A DNA stretch of 64,000 bases from SAR86 cluster bacterium (GCA_029268615.1 JAQWNM010000007.1:89990-153989); one strand, 5' to 3'. Shown: positions 44,930-54,370, counted from the first letter of the stretch. Translations and numbers: made by a program. Notes: generated from the sequence alone by a model not told the origin.

Positions 44930-46807
44930 ATGGCACAAAAAACAAAAGACAATCAACAAAAGTCTTCTCAAGATAAGTCTAAAGATGAATCTTCACTTAC
45001 AAATGAGACAGAAGAGCTTGTAGTAAGCGAAGATGAAATAGAAAGTTCTGGTTTATCAGAATTGGTTGAGAAGGGAAAAGAGCAGGGATTCTTAACTTAC
45101 GAAGACATTAACGAGATGCTTCCAGAAGATGTTTCTGATCCTGACCAGGTTGAAGAGGCTATTAGGATGTTAGAAGCTTTAGGCGTAGAGATTAATGAAT
45201 CTTCAAGATCAGATTCAGATGACAGCGTTCCTGAAACTATAGCCGATACTAGAACTACATTGACTTCCGTTGATTCAGAGGTAGGAAGAACAACTGATCC
45301 TGTAAGACTCTATATGCGTGAGATGGGTACCGTTGATTTACTTACTAGAGAAGGTGAGATAGCTATTGCTAAAAGAATAGAAGAAGGTGCAAGAGAGCTT
45401 CTTTATGCTTGTTGTTTTTATCCTGGTTTAGTAGAAGGTGTGCTTGATGATTACGCTTTATTTCTAAAGGAAGAAAAAAGGATAACTGATGTCATAGTAG
45501 GGTTTATGGATGAAGAGAGCGAACCTGTTCCTTCTGCGCAAGAACAAAAGAAGCTTCAAGAAGAATCAGGAAATGATGATGAAGAAGAAGAAAATGTAGG
45601 TATAGATCTAGAAGAAGTAGACAGGCGTTTCAAGGCTGTTAAAAGACAGTTTAATAAGTCTGAAAAGGTCATCGAATCTAAAAAGGGCTCGAAACAAGCG
45701 ACATTAGAGTTAGAGAAACTAGGAGAAATTTTCAAATATCTTAAGCTCTCTCCAAATCTTATAGATAGGATAGCCAATCCTGCTAGAGAGGCCTTACAAA
45801 TAATTAAGAAAAATGAGAAAACTGTTTATAACTTATTCGTTAGGAAGGCAAAGATGCCAAGAAAGCTTTTTATAGAAGAATATCAAGGTAGCGAAGCAGA
45901 TACTAAATGGGCTTCAAAAATATTAAATAAGAGAACTGCATGGAGCAAAGTAGCAAGGGGGCATAAAGAAGAAATAGAGAGATCTCAAAGACAACTTCAT
46001 AGATTAGAAGAATTAGTAGGAATGAAAATATCCGAGATTAGGAATATTAATAGAAAAATGTCTATCGGAGAAGCCAAAGTAAGAAGAGCTAAAAAGGACA
46101 TGGTTGAAGCTAATTTGCGTTTAGTGATTTCTATAGCTAAGAAATATACAAATAGGGGTTTACAATTCTTAGATTTAATCCAAGAAGGAAATATTGGATT
46201 GATGAAAGCTGTGGATAAGTTTGAATATAGAAGGGGGTATAAATTTTCTACTTATGCAACTTGGTGGATAAGACAAGCCATCACTAGATCGATAGCTGAT
46301 CAAGCAAGAACAATTAGGATACCGGTGCATATGATAGAAACAATTAATAAGTTAAATAGAATATCTAGAGCCATGGTCCAAGAGATGGGTAGGGAGCCTA
46401 CCCCAGAAGAGTTAGGTGAAAGAATGGAGCTTTCTGAAGACAAAGTGAGAAGAGTTTTAAAGATAGCTAAAGAACCTATCTCCACCGAAACACCTATCGG
46501 AGATGAAGATGATACTACCCTTGGAGACTTTATTGAGGATACTTCGATAGAATCACCAGACCATTCAGCTACAAATGAAAACTTAACAGATGCTACTGAA
46601 GGCATTCTTGGGAGTTTAACTGCTAGAGAATCAAAAGTATTGCGAATGAGGTTTGGTATTGGAATGAATACTGATCATACTTTAGAGGAAGTTGGAAAGC
46701 AGTTTGATGTTACTAGAGAAAGGATTAGACAGATTGAAGCTAAGGCTCTAAGGAAATTAAGACATCCTACAAGATCTTCTCACCTTAAAGGTTTTCTTGG
46801 AGATTAA
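44930..46807 (+). CDS. rpoD: RNA polymerase primary sigma factor RpoD (sigma70)
   Basis: A 625-residue group 1 sigma factor. Region 1.1 ([18 protein letters not shown]) is present. Region 1.2 is in [22 protein letters not shown] long acidic non-conserved insert (about residues 190-240, [14 protein letters not shown]) follows. Region 2 carries [19 protein letters not shown] and [19 protein letters not shown], which melts the -10. Regions 3 and 4 end with [20 protein letters not shown], the -35-binding helix-turn-helix. It is co-located with dnaG, but rpsU is 30 kb away. The tRNA gene follows 28 bases after the stop. Confidence 0.97.
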   Translation: MAQKTKDNQQKSSQDKSKDESSLTNETEELVVSEDEIESSGLSELVEKGKEQGFLTYEDINEMLPEDVSDPDQVEEAIRMLEALGVEINESSRSDSDDSVPETIADTRTTLTSVDSEVGRTTDPVRLYMREMGTVDLLTREGEIAIAKRIEEGARELLYACCFYPGLVEGVLDDYALFLKEEKRITDVIVGFMDEESEPVPSAQEQKKLQEESGNDDEEEENVGIDLEEVDRRFKAVKRQFNKSEKVIESKKGSKQATLELEKLGEIFKYLKLSPNLIDRIANPAREALQIIKKNEKTVYNLFVRKAKMPRKLFIEEYQGSEADTKWASKILNKRTAWSKVARGHKEEIERSQRQLHRLEELVGMKISEIRNINRKMSIGEAKVRRAKKDMVEANLRLVISIAKKYTNRGLQFLDLIQEGNIGLMKAVDKFEYRRGYKFSTYATWWIRQAITRSIADQARTIRIPVHMIETINKLNRISRAMVQEMGREPTPEELGERMELSEDKVRRVLKIAKEPISTETPIGDEDDTTLGDFIEDTSIESPDHSATNENLTDATEGILGSLTARESKVLRMRFGIGMNTDHTLEEVGKQFDVTRERIRQIEAKALRKLRHPTRSSHLKGFLGD

Positions 46808-46835
46808 GTAGATTAGAGTGTATATTTTTCATATA

Positions 46836-46912
46836 GGGCCCATAGCTCAGTTGGTTAGAGCGTCCGACTCATAATCGGCAGGTCCGAGGTTCAAGTCCTC
46901 GTGGGCCCACCA
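46836..46912 (+). tRNA. tRNA with CAU anticodon, probably tRNA-Ile2 (lysidine-modified)
   Basis: A 77-base cloverleaf with encoded CCA. The acceptor stem is GGGCCCA/TGGGCCC, the D arm is GCTC/GAGC, the anticodon loop is CTCATAA and the T stem is CGAGG/CCTCG with loop TTCAAGT. The anticodon CAT could mean elongator Met or the AUA-reading Ile2. The C4-G69 and C5-G68 acceptor pairs and the overall match to Ile2 genes favour Ile2, whose C34 is turned into lysidine by TilS. The outermost anticodon-stem pair is T-C, a mismatch. It sits just after rpoD. Confidence 0.93.
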
Positions 46913-46922
46913 AAGTAAATAA

Positions 46923-47843
46923 GTGCAAAATTTCATTACAATCTTTTTAATGGCCTGTTTTGGTTTGCCTGGTCTTTTTATGGGTAATGCAGCTCTAAGT
47001 TTATTTGGAGGTATATTATTTGTATTAACAAGGTCAACACCAGAAAATTTCTTTTCCAAAAAAATTGGTTCAAAACTTCTACAAGTTGCCATAGTAATCC
47101 TTGGAGGAACTATAAATCTGAATATAGCTATAGAATACGGACAAGATTACTCTTTAATTATTTCTAGTTTTGTAATTTTTGTTTTTTTACTAGCACTATT
47201 TATTGGTAAAATTTTAAGGGTTTCTAGTAGGGAAAGTTATTTACTCGCAGTTGGGTCAGCTATTTGCGGTGCAACAGCTGTAGCAACTATAGCTCCTCTA
47301 ATAAACGCAAAACCAAAGGAAATTTCAACAGTAATAGGTCTAATTTTTATTTTAAATCTTATAGCAATATTCTCTTTTCCTTATTTTGGAAAAATTATGA
47401 ACTTATCTCAGGTGGATTTTGGATTTTGGTCTGCTTTAGCCATCCATGATACAAGTTCTGTATTAGGTGCAGCGTCTTTATATGGAGATGAGGCGATGAA
47501 AGCAGCTGCTACTATAAAGATCATCAAGACTCTATGGCTTGTACCTCTTGTTCTTATTACCAGTTATATATACAAGGGAGAAAGAAACTTTTTAGGGATT
47601 CCTGTTTTTGCGTTATTATTTTTACTAGCAGTATTTATAAATTACATATTTAGTTTTCCTTTATTTCTAGTTGATATTTTGAGCAATATTTCTAGGACAC
47701 TTCTTCTAATTGGACTATTTTGTATAGGGACTCAATTAGATAAGGAATCTTTATCACACTTAAGTAGTAGTGCAGTCTTCCAAGGTTCTTTATTATGGAT
47801 TCTCGTAGTTCCAATAGCATTATTAATAGTTTTATTTTATTAA
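46923..47843 (+). CDS. YeiH-family (UPF0324) putative sulfate exporter
   Basis: A 306-residue membrane protein with about ten hydrophobic segments. The family signatures VGSAICGATAVATIAPLINA and WSALAIHDTSSVLGAASLYG are clear. The family is named for a proposed sulfate export role, but its transport substrate is poorly established. The start is GTG at 46923, 10 bases after the tRNA. The presence of a TauE/SafE permease, an ATP sulfurylase domain and a sulfotransferase 6-10 kb downstream fits a sulfur theme; this is context only. Confidence 0.88.
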   Translation: MQNFITIFLMACFGLPGLFMGNAALSLFGGILFVLTRSTPENFFSKKIGSKLLQVAIVILGGTINLNIAIEYGQDYSLIISSFVIFVFLLALFIGKILRVSSRESYLLAVGSAICGATAVATIAPLINAKPKEISTVIGLIFILNLIAIFSFPYFGKIMNLSQVDFGFWSALAIHDTSSVLGAASLYGDEAMKAAATIKIIKTLWLVPLVLITSYIYKGERNFLGIPVFALLFLLAVFINYIFSFPLFLVDILSNISRTLLLIGLFCIGTQLDKESLSHLSSSAVFQGSLLWILVVPIALLIVLFY

Positions 47844-47936
47844 TATAATTATTTTTCTATTCTTCTTAAAATATAAAGCTTTCTTGACGGCTTTTATAAT
47901 TGTAGTCACAATCCATTCTCTAATTTTAAAAAAGAT

Positions 47937-48746
47937 ATGAATAAAAGATTAAAAGATAAAATATGTGTAGTTACTGGAGCAACGAGAGGAATAGGTAGAG
48001 GTACTGCTATTGCTTTAGCAGAAGAAGGAGCAACTGTTTACGTCACAGGGAGAACTGAAACAGGACCTTTAAGTATAGAGAGCAGTGTAAAATCAATCAA
48101 TGAAGTTGGTGGCGAAGGTCACGGTGTTGTCGTGGATCACAGCATTGATGCTGAAATTGAAAACCTTTTTAAAAGAATAGGACAAGAGCAAGGAAAGATA
48201 GATATCTTGGTAAATAATGTTTTCAAGATTCCTGATGAACCTGTTTGGGCAGGAGGATTTTGGGAACATCCAATTCAAGTTTGGGATGATCAAGTGGGTG
48301 TTGGCTTAAGAGCCCACTATGTGGCTAGTTGGCATGCAGCCCCCTTAATTTTTAATTCTGGATCGGGTGGATTGATTATGAATATTTCTTCACCTGGAGG
48401 AATTTCATATCACTTTTCTTCCTCTTATGGGACTGGAAAGGCAGGTTTAGATAGATTGACAGCAGACATGGCTGTTGAATTAAAGGAAAAGGAAGTTAAT
48501 ACCATTTCATTATATCCGGGCGCTGTCTCGACAGAGTTCGTACTAGAGAATGCAGCAAAAATGGGCAATCCGGTTGAGAATGCTCAAACACCTTTATTGG
48601 TGGGAAGATCAGTTGTTGCTTTGGCGGTTGCCGAAGACCTCTCTGAGAGATCTGGATCAATTCAATGGGTAGAAGATATAAGCAAAGAATTTGATATTAG
48701 AGATGAGTATGGCAACCTTGCTGCGCCATATCCTATTAGAGATTAA
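47937..48746 (+). CDS. Short-chain dehydrogenase, DHRS1-like
   Basis: A 269-residue SDR. The cofactor loop is VTGATRGIGRGTAIAL, followed by YVTGRT (NADP-type Arg), LVNNVFK, NISSPGG and the catalytic YGTGK. The insert AGGFWEHPIQVWDDQ and the overall pattern resemble human DHRS1 and its bacterial relatives, which reduce carbonyls of steroids and xenobiotics. The actual substrate is unknown. The gene overlaps nothing, but the following phosphatase starts 28 bases downstream, so they may be co-transcribed. Confidence 0.88.
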   Translation: MNKRLKDKICVVTGATRGIGRGTAIALAEEGATVYVTGRTETGPLSIESSVKSINEVGGEGHGVVVDHSIDAEIENLFKRIGQEQGKIDILVNNVFKIPDEPVWAGGFWEHPIQVWDDQVGVGLRAHYVASWHAAPLIFNSGSGGLIMNISSPGGISYHFSSSYGTGKAGLDRLTADMAVELKEKEVNTISLYPGAVSTEFVLENAAKMGNPVENAQTPLLVGRSVVALAVAEDLSERSGSIQWVEDISKEFDIRDEYGNLAAPYPIRD

Positions 48747-48774
48747 TAAAAATTTTATAAGGCCCAAAAGGATC

Positions 48775-49713
48775 ATGGATTTTGCTATTTTTAAAAATCT
48801 AAGCAGAGTAATTCTTTACTGCTCTTTCTTCATTTTGATTCTATTTCTTTATTCTTGCTCTAAAGAACTTAATGATCTACCAGCTGCAGATAGACCTATT
48901 CCTTCAGAATCAATTTCTATTGATAGGCAAGATTTCAGAAAATTACCATTAGAAGGAGCTCATAATTTTAGAGACTTAGGAGGCTTTAAGACACTAGACA
49001 ATAGGTCTATAAAGTGGGGACTTTTATATCGTTCTGACTCACTTCACGCTTTAAGCAATGAAGACATAGATTATCTTCTAAGATTGAAGCTAAGTTCCAT
49101 TGTAGATTTCAGATCTACTTTCGAAAGAGAAGACCATCCTGATAAACTTATTGGTAATACTAGAATGTATCTTCTGAGTATTGATCCTTTTAAGGATATT
49201 TTACCAGAGAATTCTGATCAGTCTTTTGAAGATCTTCAAAAAGAAATGTTTTCTGGAAATCTTGACCTTTCAGATTATTTGGTAGATTTTAATAGAGATC
49301 TCGTATCTAATTTTACTCCTGTTTATAAAGATTTTTTCGACACCTTGATAAACAATAAAGGCTTACCTTTGGTTTTTCATTGCACTGCAGGTAAAGACAG
49401 AGCTGGCTTTGCAGCAGCTCTTTTATTGTCAGTTTTAGGAGTTCCAAGAGATATAGTGATGGATGATTATCTTGCGACTAATTTTTATACTGAAGATGAA
49501 ACTAACAAAAAACTATTTAAAATTAATCTTTTCTCCCTTTTTCAGGCGGATACTGAGAATATAAAAAAAGTTTTGGGCGTAGAGGAGCGTTATTTAAGGG
49601 CAGCTTTTAATCAAATAGATGAGCAGTGGGGAGGTATGGATAATTACTTTGAAAAAGGGTTAATGCTTTCCAAATTTGAGATAGAGAAAATTAAATCACT
49701 ATATCTTGAGTAA
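48775..49713 (+). CDS. Lipoprotein tyrosine/serine phosphatase (Tyr_phosphatase3 type)
   Basis: A 312-residue phosphatase with a lipoprotein signal (hydrophobic run ILYCSFFILILFLYSC, lipidated Cys near residue 27). The active site is FHCTAGKDRAGF, matching the HCxxGKDR(T/A)G form of the bacterial Tyr/Ser phosphatase family. GAHNFRDLGGFKT and WGLLYRSDSLHALS before it are also diagnostic. The longer frame from 48691 has no support; ATG 48775 has AAAGG just upstream and starts right before the signal peptide. It likely removes phosphate from proteins, sugars or lipids in the periplasm. Confidence 0.88.
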   Translation: MDFAIFKNLSRVILYCSFFILILFLYSCSKELNDLPAADRPIPSESISIDRQDFRKLPLEGAHNFRDLGGFKTLDNRSIKWGLLYRSDSLHALSNEDIDYLLRLKLSSIVDFRSTFEREDHPDKLIGNTRMYLLSIDPFKDILPENSDQSFEDLQKEMFSGNLDLSDYLVDFNRDLVSNFTPVYKDFFDTLINNKGLPLVFHCTAGKDRAGFAAALLLSVLGVPRDIVMDDYLATNFYTEDETNKKLFKINLFSLFQADTENIKKVLGVEERYLRAAFNQIDEQWGGMDNYFEKGLMLSKFEIEKIKSLYLE

Positions 49714-49741
49714 AAAATATTTTTTTACTAGTCTTTAAATC

Positions 49742-50971
49742 ATGGCTTCAAATAAGACAAGCTTAGAAGAAAATATTAATGAATTTAATAGATGGATGCT
49801 ATTTGGAGATGAAGAGCTGGATCTTATATTTAATAAATCTTCAGTTAATGAACTAGGTAGAAATATTGCTTTAAAAAGGTTTATATTTTTAATTCCAATT
49901 CTTAGTAGAGGATTTATATATTCAATTTATTTATTTCTAAAACAGTTTCCTTCAAATACCCTTAATAAATCTGAAGTACCAAATCATATTTTAGTGGAGT
50001 CTGAAGCAAAACATCATCATAAGAATTATTTTAGGTTTTTTCCAAAAGGTCACGGTCAAAACTATTTGTTAATAAAATGTTTTAAGAAAGATGATTTTAC
50101 TAAGATTACATATATTCCTTTGATAAAAATTTTACAAAATTTTTTTAAAAATCTAATTCAAGTATATAAATTTTTAAGTATTGGCATGTCTAGCGAAGTA
50201 AGAATTAAGGTTTTTAGAATAATTTATAGAAATATACCTATTTACTCTTATTTTTGCGCTCTTTTGAGTGAACTCAAATCAATGAATAAAAGTGTAGAAA
50301 TTTATCATGGAGGTGCAGGCCTAGTTGCTTTGGCTGCAAATATGATCAATATAAGAACATCTCTATATTCTCATGGTTTCATAAATAAAATCCCCAGTAT
50401 AAATATACCAAGAGATGATAAAATTTATGTATATTCAGATGAAGAAGTTACCTATCTTTCTGCTATCCTTAAAAATTCAGAGATTAAAAAATACCCAAGT
50501 TTGGAATTAAAGCAAAAGGAAAAAAAGGTTATTTTATTTCTTAATCCAGATTCAAGGATGTCAGAAAAGGAGCTAGAGCATATCAAAGATTTAGTTCAAT
50601 TTTTTAATTCAAAAGATTATGAGATCTTTGCTCGTAGACATCCAGCAGAATGGGGTGAGATAGGAAGAAATCTTTGTAGTTTATTAAATATTGGATTTTG
50701 TGATGAGGAAATAGAAATAAATCAACTATTAGATATAGAAAAACCTGAATTTACAGTTTCTTTTCTTTCTACTACTATTTGTGAATCTCTGAATGCTGGA
50801 ATAATTCCAATCTGCATCTCTGATAATACAAAGAATAAATATGATAAGTTAGAAAGTGTTTACCCTTTAGAAAGAAGATCTTATTTTTGGAATTCAGAAT
50901 CAAGATTAATTAAAGAATTGATAGAGGAAGATAATTACTTAGAATCTTTGCAAACACTGAAATCTAGGTAA
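49742..50971 (+). CDS. Uncharacterised protein with glycosyltransferase-like (GT-B) features
   Basis: A 409-residue protein of unknown function. No signal peptide or strong transmembrane helix is evident; a hydrophobic stretch is at about residues 48-66. Two features recall bacterial GT-B sialyl/polysialyltransferases: an HP motif in FARRHPAEWG and a Ser/Thr motif in FTVSFLSTTICESLNAG followed by IIPICIS. An HGGAG loop (YHGGAGLVALAAN) lies mid-protein. The charged LysAsp-rich sequence and lack of close recognisable relatives keep this tentative. It starts 28 bases after the phosphatase and ends 36 bases from the convergent acyl-CoA dehydrogenase. Confidence 0.7.
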   Translation: MASNKTSLEENINEFNRWMLFGDEELDLIFNKSSVNELGRNIALKRFIFLIPILSRGFIYSIYLFLKQFPSNTLNKSEVPNHILVESEAKHHHKNYFRFFPKGHGQNYLLIKCFKKDDFTKITYIPLIKILQNFFKNLIQVYKFLSIGMSSEVRIKVFRIIYRNIPIYSYFCALLSELKSMNKSVEIYHGGAGLVALAANMINIRTSLYSHGFINKIPSINIPRDDKIYVYSDEEVTYLSAILKNSEIKKYPSLELKQKEKKVILFLNPDSRMSEKELEHIKDLVQFFNSKDYEIFARRHPAEWGEIGRNLCSLLNIGFCDEEIEINQLLDIEKPEFTVSFLSTTICESLNAGIIPICISDNTKNKYDKLESVYPLERRSYFWNSESRLIKELIEEDNYLESLQTLKSR

Positions 50972-51007
50972 TATTTGTTGATTTAAAGATTATCAAATTG
51001 GCATTCA

Positions 51008-52138
51008 TTATTTATAACTATTAAATTTCTGGAGATGATAATCTGAATTTCCAAAGATGGAATCAATAATTATTAACCTTTTGAAATAATGTCCTATTCT
51101 AAGTTCTTCTGTTACTCCCATACCTCCGTGAAGTTGTACTGAATTTTCTCCTATAAAAACTCCAGATTTTCCAATCAAATGTTTTAGAGCATGAACAGTT
51201 CTTTGAGCTGAAGTTTCTCCTTCAACGGATTCCATTGTTGCCCGATATAATAATGATTTACATTGTTCATATTCCATAAACATATCGACAAGTTTATGCT
51301 GAATGACTTGGAATTCAGATAATGGATGATCAAATTGTTCTCTTTGTTGAGTATACTCCAACGTGTCTTTATAAAGTATTTCCATAATACCAATAGCTTC
51401 AGCGCACAAAGCTAAAATAGCGTCATTAGATACCCCTTGTAATATTTTAAATCCTTCATCTATTGGTCCTACCAATCTATCTGGGTTTATATGGACATCT
51501 TTAAGATTTATTTCTGAGGCTCTTAATCCATCTACAGTTGGAAAGTTTTCACATGTTATACCCTCTTGATTTGTATCTACTAGAAATAAAGAAATGCCTT
51601 TTTTACTCGTATTACTATTGCTCGTTCTAGCCGTAACTATAATCTGGTCAGAACTCTCAGCATTTTGTACCATTGATTTCTGGCCATTTAGAATGAAGCC
51701 TTCTTTAGCTATAATGGCAGAAGTCTGGACATTCTCTAAGTCAAATCTACTTTGATTTTCAGCATACGCAAAAGCAATATGTCTGCTTCCGTCTATTAGT
51801 CCCGGAATAAATTCTTCTTTTATCTTGGTTGAATCACTTCGTTTTAAAGCTCCACCGCCCATGACAATACTAGCTAGATAAGGTTCAAGAACTAAACCTC
51901 TTCCGAATTGTTCCATGATTAAAAGTACATCTATCTGGTTTCCGCCAAAACCTCCATCAGATTCTTCAAAAGGCAATCCTAGCCATCCTAATTCAGCCAT
52001 AGAATTCCAATTTTCAAAACTATAGCCAAGCTCATTTTTACTCAGCTCTATTCTATTATCCAAATCATATTTTTCTTGTACAAAGCGTTCTACACTTCGT
52101 TGAATCATTGTTTGTTCTTCCGTGAAATCAAAGTTCAT
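51008..52138 (-). CDS. Acyl-CoA dehydrogenase (second subunit)
   Basis: A 376-residue FAD enzyme. The N-terminal MNFDFTEEQTMIQRSVERFV, the middle LFLVDTNQEGI, and the C-terminal QFDHPLSEFQVIQHKLVDM and VQLHGGMGVTEE are acyl-CoA dehydrogenase landmarks. It overlaps its partner gene by 4 bases, which suggests a heterodimer or heterotetramer such as those used for branched or sterol side-chain acyl-CoAs in actinobacteria and marine proteobacteria. The usual catalytic Glu region cannot be assigned with certainty in this variant. Confidence 0.88.
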   Translation of the reverse strand: MNFDFTEEQTMIQRSVERFVQEKYDLDNRIELSKNELGYSFENWNSMAELGWLGLPFEESDGGFGGNQIDVLLIMEQFGRGLVLEPYLASIVMGGGALKRSDSTKIKEEFIPGLIDGSRHIAFAYAENQSRFDLENVQTSAIIAKEGFILNGQKSMVQNAESSDQIIVTARTSNSNTSKKGISLFLVDTNQEGITCENFPTVDGLRASEINLKDVHINPDRLVGPIDEGFKILQGVSNDAILALCAEAIGIMEILYKDTLEYTQQREQFDHPLSEFQVIQHKLVDMFMEYEQCKSLLYRATMESVEGETSAQRTVHALKHLIGKSGVFIGENSVQLHGGMGVTEELRIGHYFKRLIIIDSIFGNSDYHLQKFNSYK

Positions 52139-53310
52139 TTTTCTTTCCTCTTACTTGCAATCCCAAGTACATTTTTAGCAATAACATCGCGCTGAACTTC
52201 ACTAGCTCCTCCATAAATTGTATAAGCTCTACTTGATAAATATCCAGACATTCCTGCCTTTGCAAAAGGTGTGCCGATGGAGCTATTTCCCCAGGCTGCT
52301 GCATAGATTCCACTAGCTTCTACAGTCAATTTTTGGATCCTTTGCTGGATTTCAGTTCCTTTTAATTTAAGAATTGATGATTCTGGCCCTAATTCACCTC
52401 CTGATGTTGCACTGGCTAAGCTTCTTAGTTCAGTAAATTCAGCAGCCATCAAATCGATTTCCAGTTCTCCTATCTTTGACTGATAAGAAGGATCATCCAT
52501 TAAAGTTTCATTACCTCGTGTTACTGATCTTGCATTTTCTTTTAACTTTTCAAGAGCAAATAGTGATTTAGACAAACCAGCTAGCCCCGTTCTTTCATGT
52601 TGGAGCAAACCTTTTGCATAGGTCCAACCTTTACCTTCTTCACCTATTCTATTTTCCACTGGAACTTTGACATCAGTTAGATGCACAGTATTTACAGTAT
52701 GTGAACCTCCAAGTGTAATAATTGGTTTTACCTCAATACCTTCTTGTTTCATAGGAAAGAGAAGGAAGGTAATACCTTGTTGTTTTGTTCCTTGATCGTT
52801 TGTTCTAGTTAAGCAAAAAATCCAATCTGCAATATGAGCAAGAGATGTCCATATCTTTGAGCCATTAACCAGATAATATTTACCATCTTTAGAAATTTCT
52901 GCCTTTGTTTTTAAATTAGCTAAATCAGATCCAGCCCCTGGTTCTGAATAACCCTGACACCAATTTACTTTTCTAGCCCTTATATCTGGTAAGAATTTTT
53001 CTTGCTGTACCTTATTTCCATAAGTCATTAATATTGGAGCTAACATCCCGATTCCCATAGGGATATCAAAAGGTATATCTATTTTTGCAGTTTCTTGTTC
53101 CCATATGTAATGTTGCGTTGGACTCCATCCTGGACCACCAAACTCTGAAGGCCATTTAGGTACATCCCAGCCACCTTTTTCCTTTGCTTTTTCAAACCAC
53201 TCAAAACGCCATTTGAAATAGTCCGAATCTTTTTTTCTTTTATTGAGCTCAAGAAAATCATTAACTTCTTTTTTAAATGAGAGATCTTCTTTACTAAGTT
53301 CTATATCCAT
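52135..53310 (-). CDS. Acyl-CoA dehydrogenase (first subunit)
   Basis: A 391-residue FAD enzyme. The landmarks are WPSEFGGPGWSP, WCQGYSEPGAGSDLANL, VNGSKIWTSLAHIADWIFCL, GGSHTVNTVHLTDVKVP and YTIYGGASEVQRDVIAKNVLG. The SEPGAGSDL and GGASEVQR motifs are typical of long-chain or sterol-type ACADs. It is the first gene of a two-gene operon with another ACAD, consistent with an alpha2-beta2 complex. Its acyl substrate is unknown. Upstream lies a 318-base gap. Confidence 0.9.
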   Translation of the reverse strand: MDIELSKEDLSFKKEVNDFLELNKRKKDSDYFKWRFEWFEKAKEKGGWDVPKWPSEFGGPGWSPTQHYIWEQETAKIDIPFDIPMGIGMLAPILMTYGNKVQQEKFLPDIRARKVNWCQGYSEPGAGSDLANLKTKAEISKDGKYYLVNGSKIWTSLAHIADWIFCLTRTNDQGTKQQGITFLLFPMKQEGIEVKPIITLGGSHTVNTVHLTDVKVPVENRIGEEGKGWTYAKGLLQHERTGLAGLSKSLFALEKLKENARSVTRGNETLMDDPSYQSKIGELEIDLMAAEFTELRSLASATSGGELGPESSILKLKGTEIQQRIQKLTVEASGIYAAAWGNSSIGTPFAKAGMSGYLSSRAYTIYGGASEVQRDVIAKNVLGIASKRKEK

Positions 53311-53628
53311 AATTTTTCAAAAATTTATTGATTCAAGACTTTGCATACTAGTTTGTTTTCAGAATTTTTACAAAGGGAAGATTTATTAAAAAGTAGTAAT
53401 CATCATTACATTAGATTACTTCTATAAATCATATAACTTATTTTTATTATGATTATTGGTACAAGGCTTCTTTTATCATTCTTGTTGATGGTTAAGAAGG
53501 TGATTATCCGTTATTATGAGCTTGTTTCGAGATACTTATATTTTGTACTTACGATAGTAATTTTGCATCAAAGAACATTAATTATTTTAATAAAAAATCA
53601 CTAAAAATTTTCTAATTATTCTTAAATT
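53311..53628. other. AT-rich intergenic region, 318 bases
   Basis: The gap between the divergent acyl-CoA dehydrogenase pair and the TauE gene. It should hold promoters for both directions, but no consensus pair with good spacing stands out. It contains one short open frame at 53449-53604. Confidence 0.6.
53449..53604 (+). CDS. Possible small membrane peptide, 51 residues
   Basis: An ATG-started frame of 51 codons that encodes a basic, hydrophobic peptide (starts MIIGTRLLLSFLLMVKK). It has one or two short hydrophobic runs, YLYFVLTIVILH among them. No Shine-Dalgarno is visible and it matches no recognised family. In such AT-rich DNA a frame of this size can arise by chance. It ends 24 bases before the TauE gene in the same direction. 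Confidence 0.15.
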   Translation: MIIGTRLLLSFLLMVKKVIIRYYELVSRYLYFVLTIVILHQRTLIILIKNH

Positions 53629-54360
53629 ATGTCAGTTTTCTTAAATCTTGAATTCATGTTGTTATCCTTAATAATTTTATTATTAAGTCTAGTTCAGTCT
53701 ATTTTTGGAGTTGGTCTTCTTTTATTTGGTACTCCTACTTTATTACTTTTAGGCTATTCTTATGATGTTACTTTATGGATTTTATTACCTGCTTCAATGC
53801 TTATTTCTTTATCCCAAGTCATAGGCAATAATGATTTGATTGTAACTGAAAAGAAATTATATGTTGCGACTTTACCACCGCTTGTTTTAGGCCTTTTTTT
53901 AGTAGTGACTAATGAAAACTTTATAGATATAACTAAAGTTGTAGGAGCAGCTCTAATATTAATAGGCTTATTGAGAATATCCAAGCGTTTAGAGAAAATA
54001 CTCAAGATATTTTTATCAAAAAATACAATCTTATTTTATTTCTTCCTCGGCGGGATTCATGGAATATCAAATATGGGCGGAGGTCCACTTACTGTGTTAA
54101 TGTCAAGTCTGCATGCGACCAAAGAATCTATTAGGGCAAACATTGCTCAAATATATTTTTTATTCGCATTTTTTCAACTACTAGTTCTTTCAATAACTCG
54201 CTTAGAGTCATTTAACCCTTCATACTTGATGCTCACCTTAGTTGCGATAATAAGCTATTTCTTTCTGGGAAAAAAATTATCACTACTTTTGAGTAATGAA
54301 AAATATCAGTATTTCATTACTCTACTTATTCTTTGTTATGGGATATTCTCTTTTCTTTAA
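53629..54360 (+). CDS. TauE/SafE family sulfite/organosulfonate permease-like protein
   Basis: A 243-residue membrane protein with about eight hydrophobic segments. The N-terminal FGVGLLLFGTPTLLLLGYSYD and the internal repeat FFLGGIHGISNMGGGPLTVL, one glycine-rich loop in each half, are typical of the TauE/SafE family. Members move sulfite, sulfoacetate or other organic anions, in either direction. It lies 100 bases upstream of a fusion containing ATP sulfurylase, which makes a sulfur-compound substrate more likely. No Shine-Dalgarno is clear. Confidence 0.85.
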   Translation: MSVFLNLEFMLLSLIILLLSLVQSIFGVGLLLFGTPTLLLLGYSYDVTLWILLPASMLISLSQVIGNNDLIVTEKKLYVATLPPLVLGLFLVVTNENFIDITKVVGAALILIGLLRISKRLEKILKIFLSKNTILFYFFLGGIHGISNMGGGPLTVLMSSLHATKESIRANIAQIYFLFAFFQLLVLSITRLESFNPSYLMLTLVAIISYFFLGKKLSLLLSNEKYQYFITLLILCYGIFSFL

Positions 54361-54370
54361 CCTTTCCAAT

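Noticed and set aside
46800..46925. Integration site at the tRNA gene
   Set aside because: No integrase, no repeated tRNA 3' end and no prophage genes occur nearby.
46847..47092. Minus-strand open frame of 81 codons across the tRNA gene
   Set aside because: Its C-terminal part (WAHEDLNLGPADYESDAL) is the familiar false translation of the reverse strand of a tRNA; the true features are the tRNA and the YeiH-like gene.
48691..48774. Longer start for the lipoprotein phosphatase inside the SDR gene
   Set aside because: The signal peptide begins at ATG 48775, which has its own Shine-Dalgarno; the upstream extension would bury the signal.
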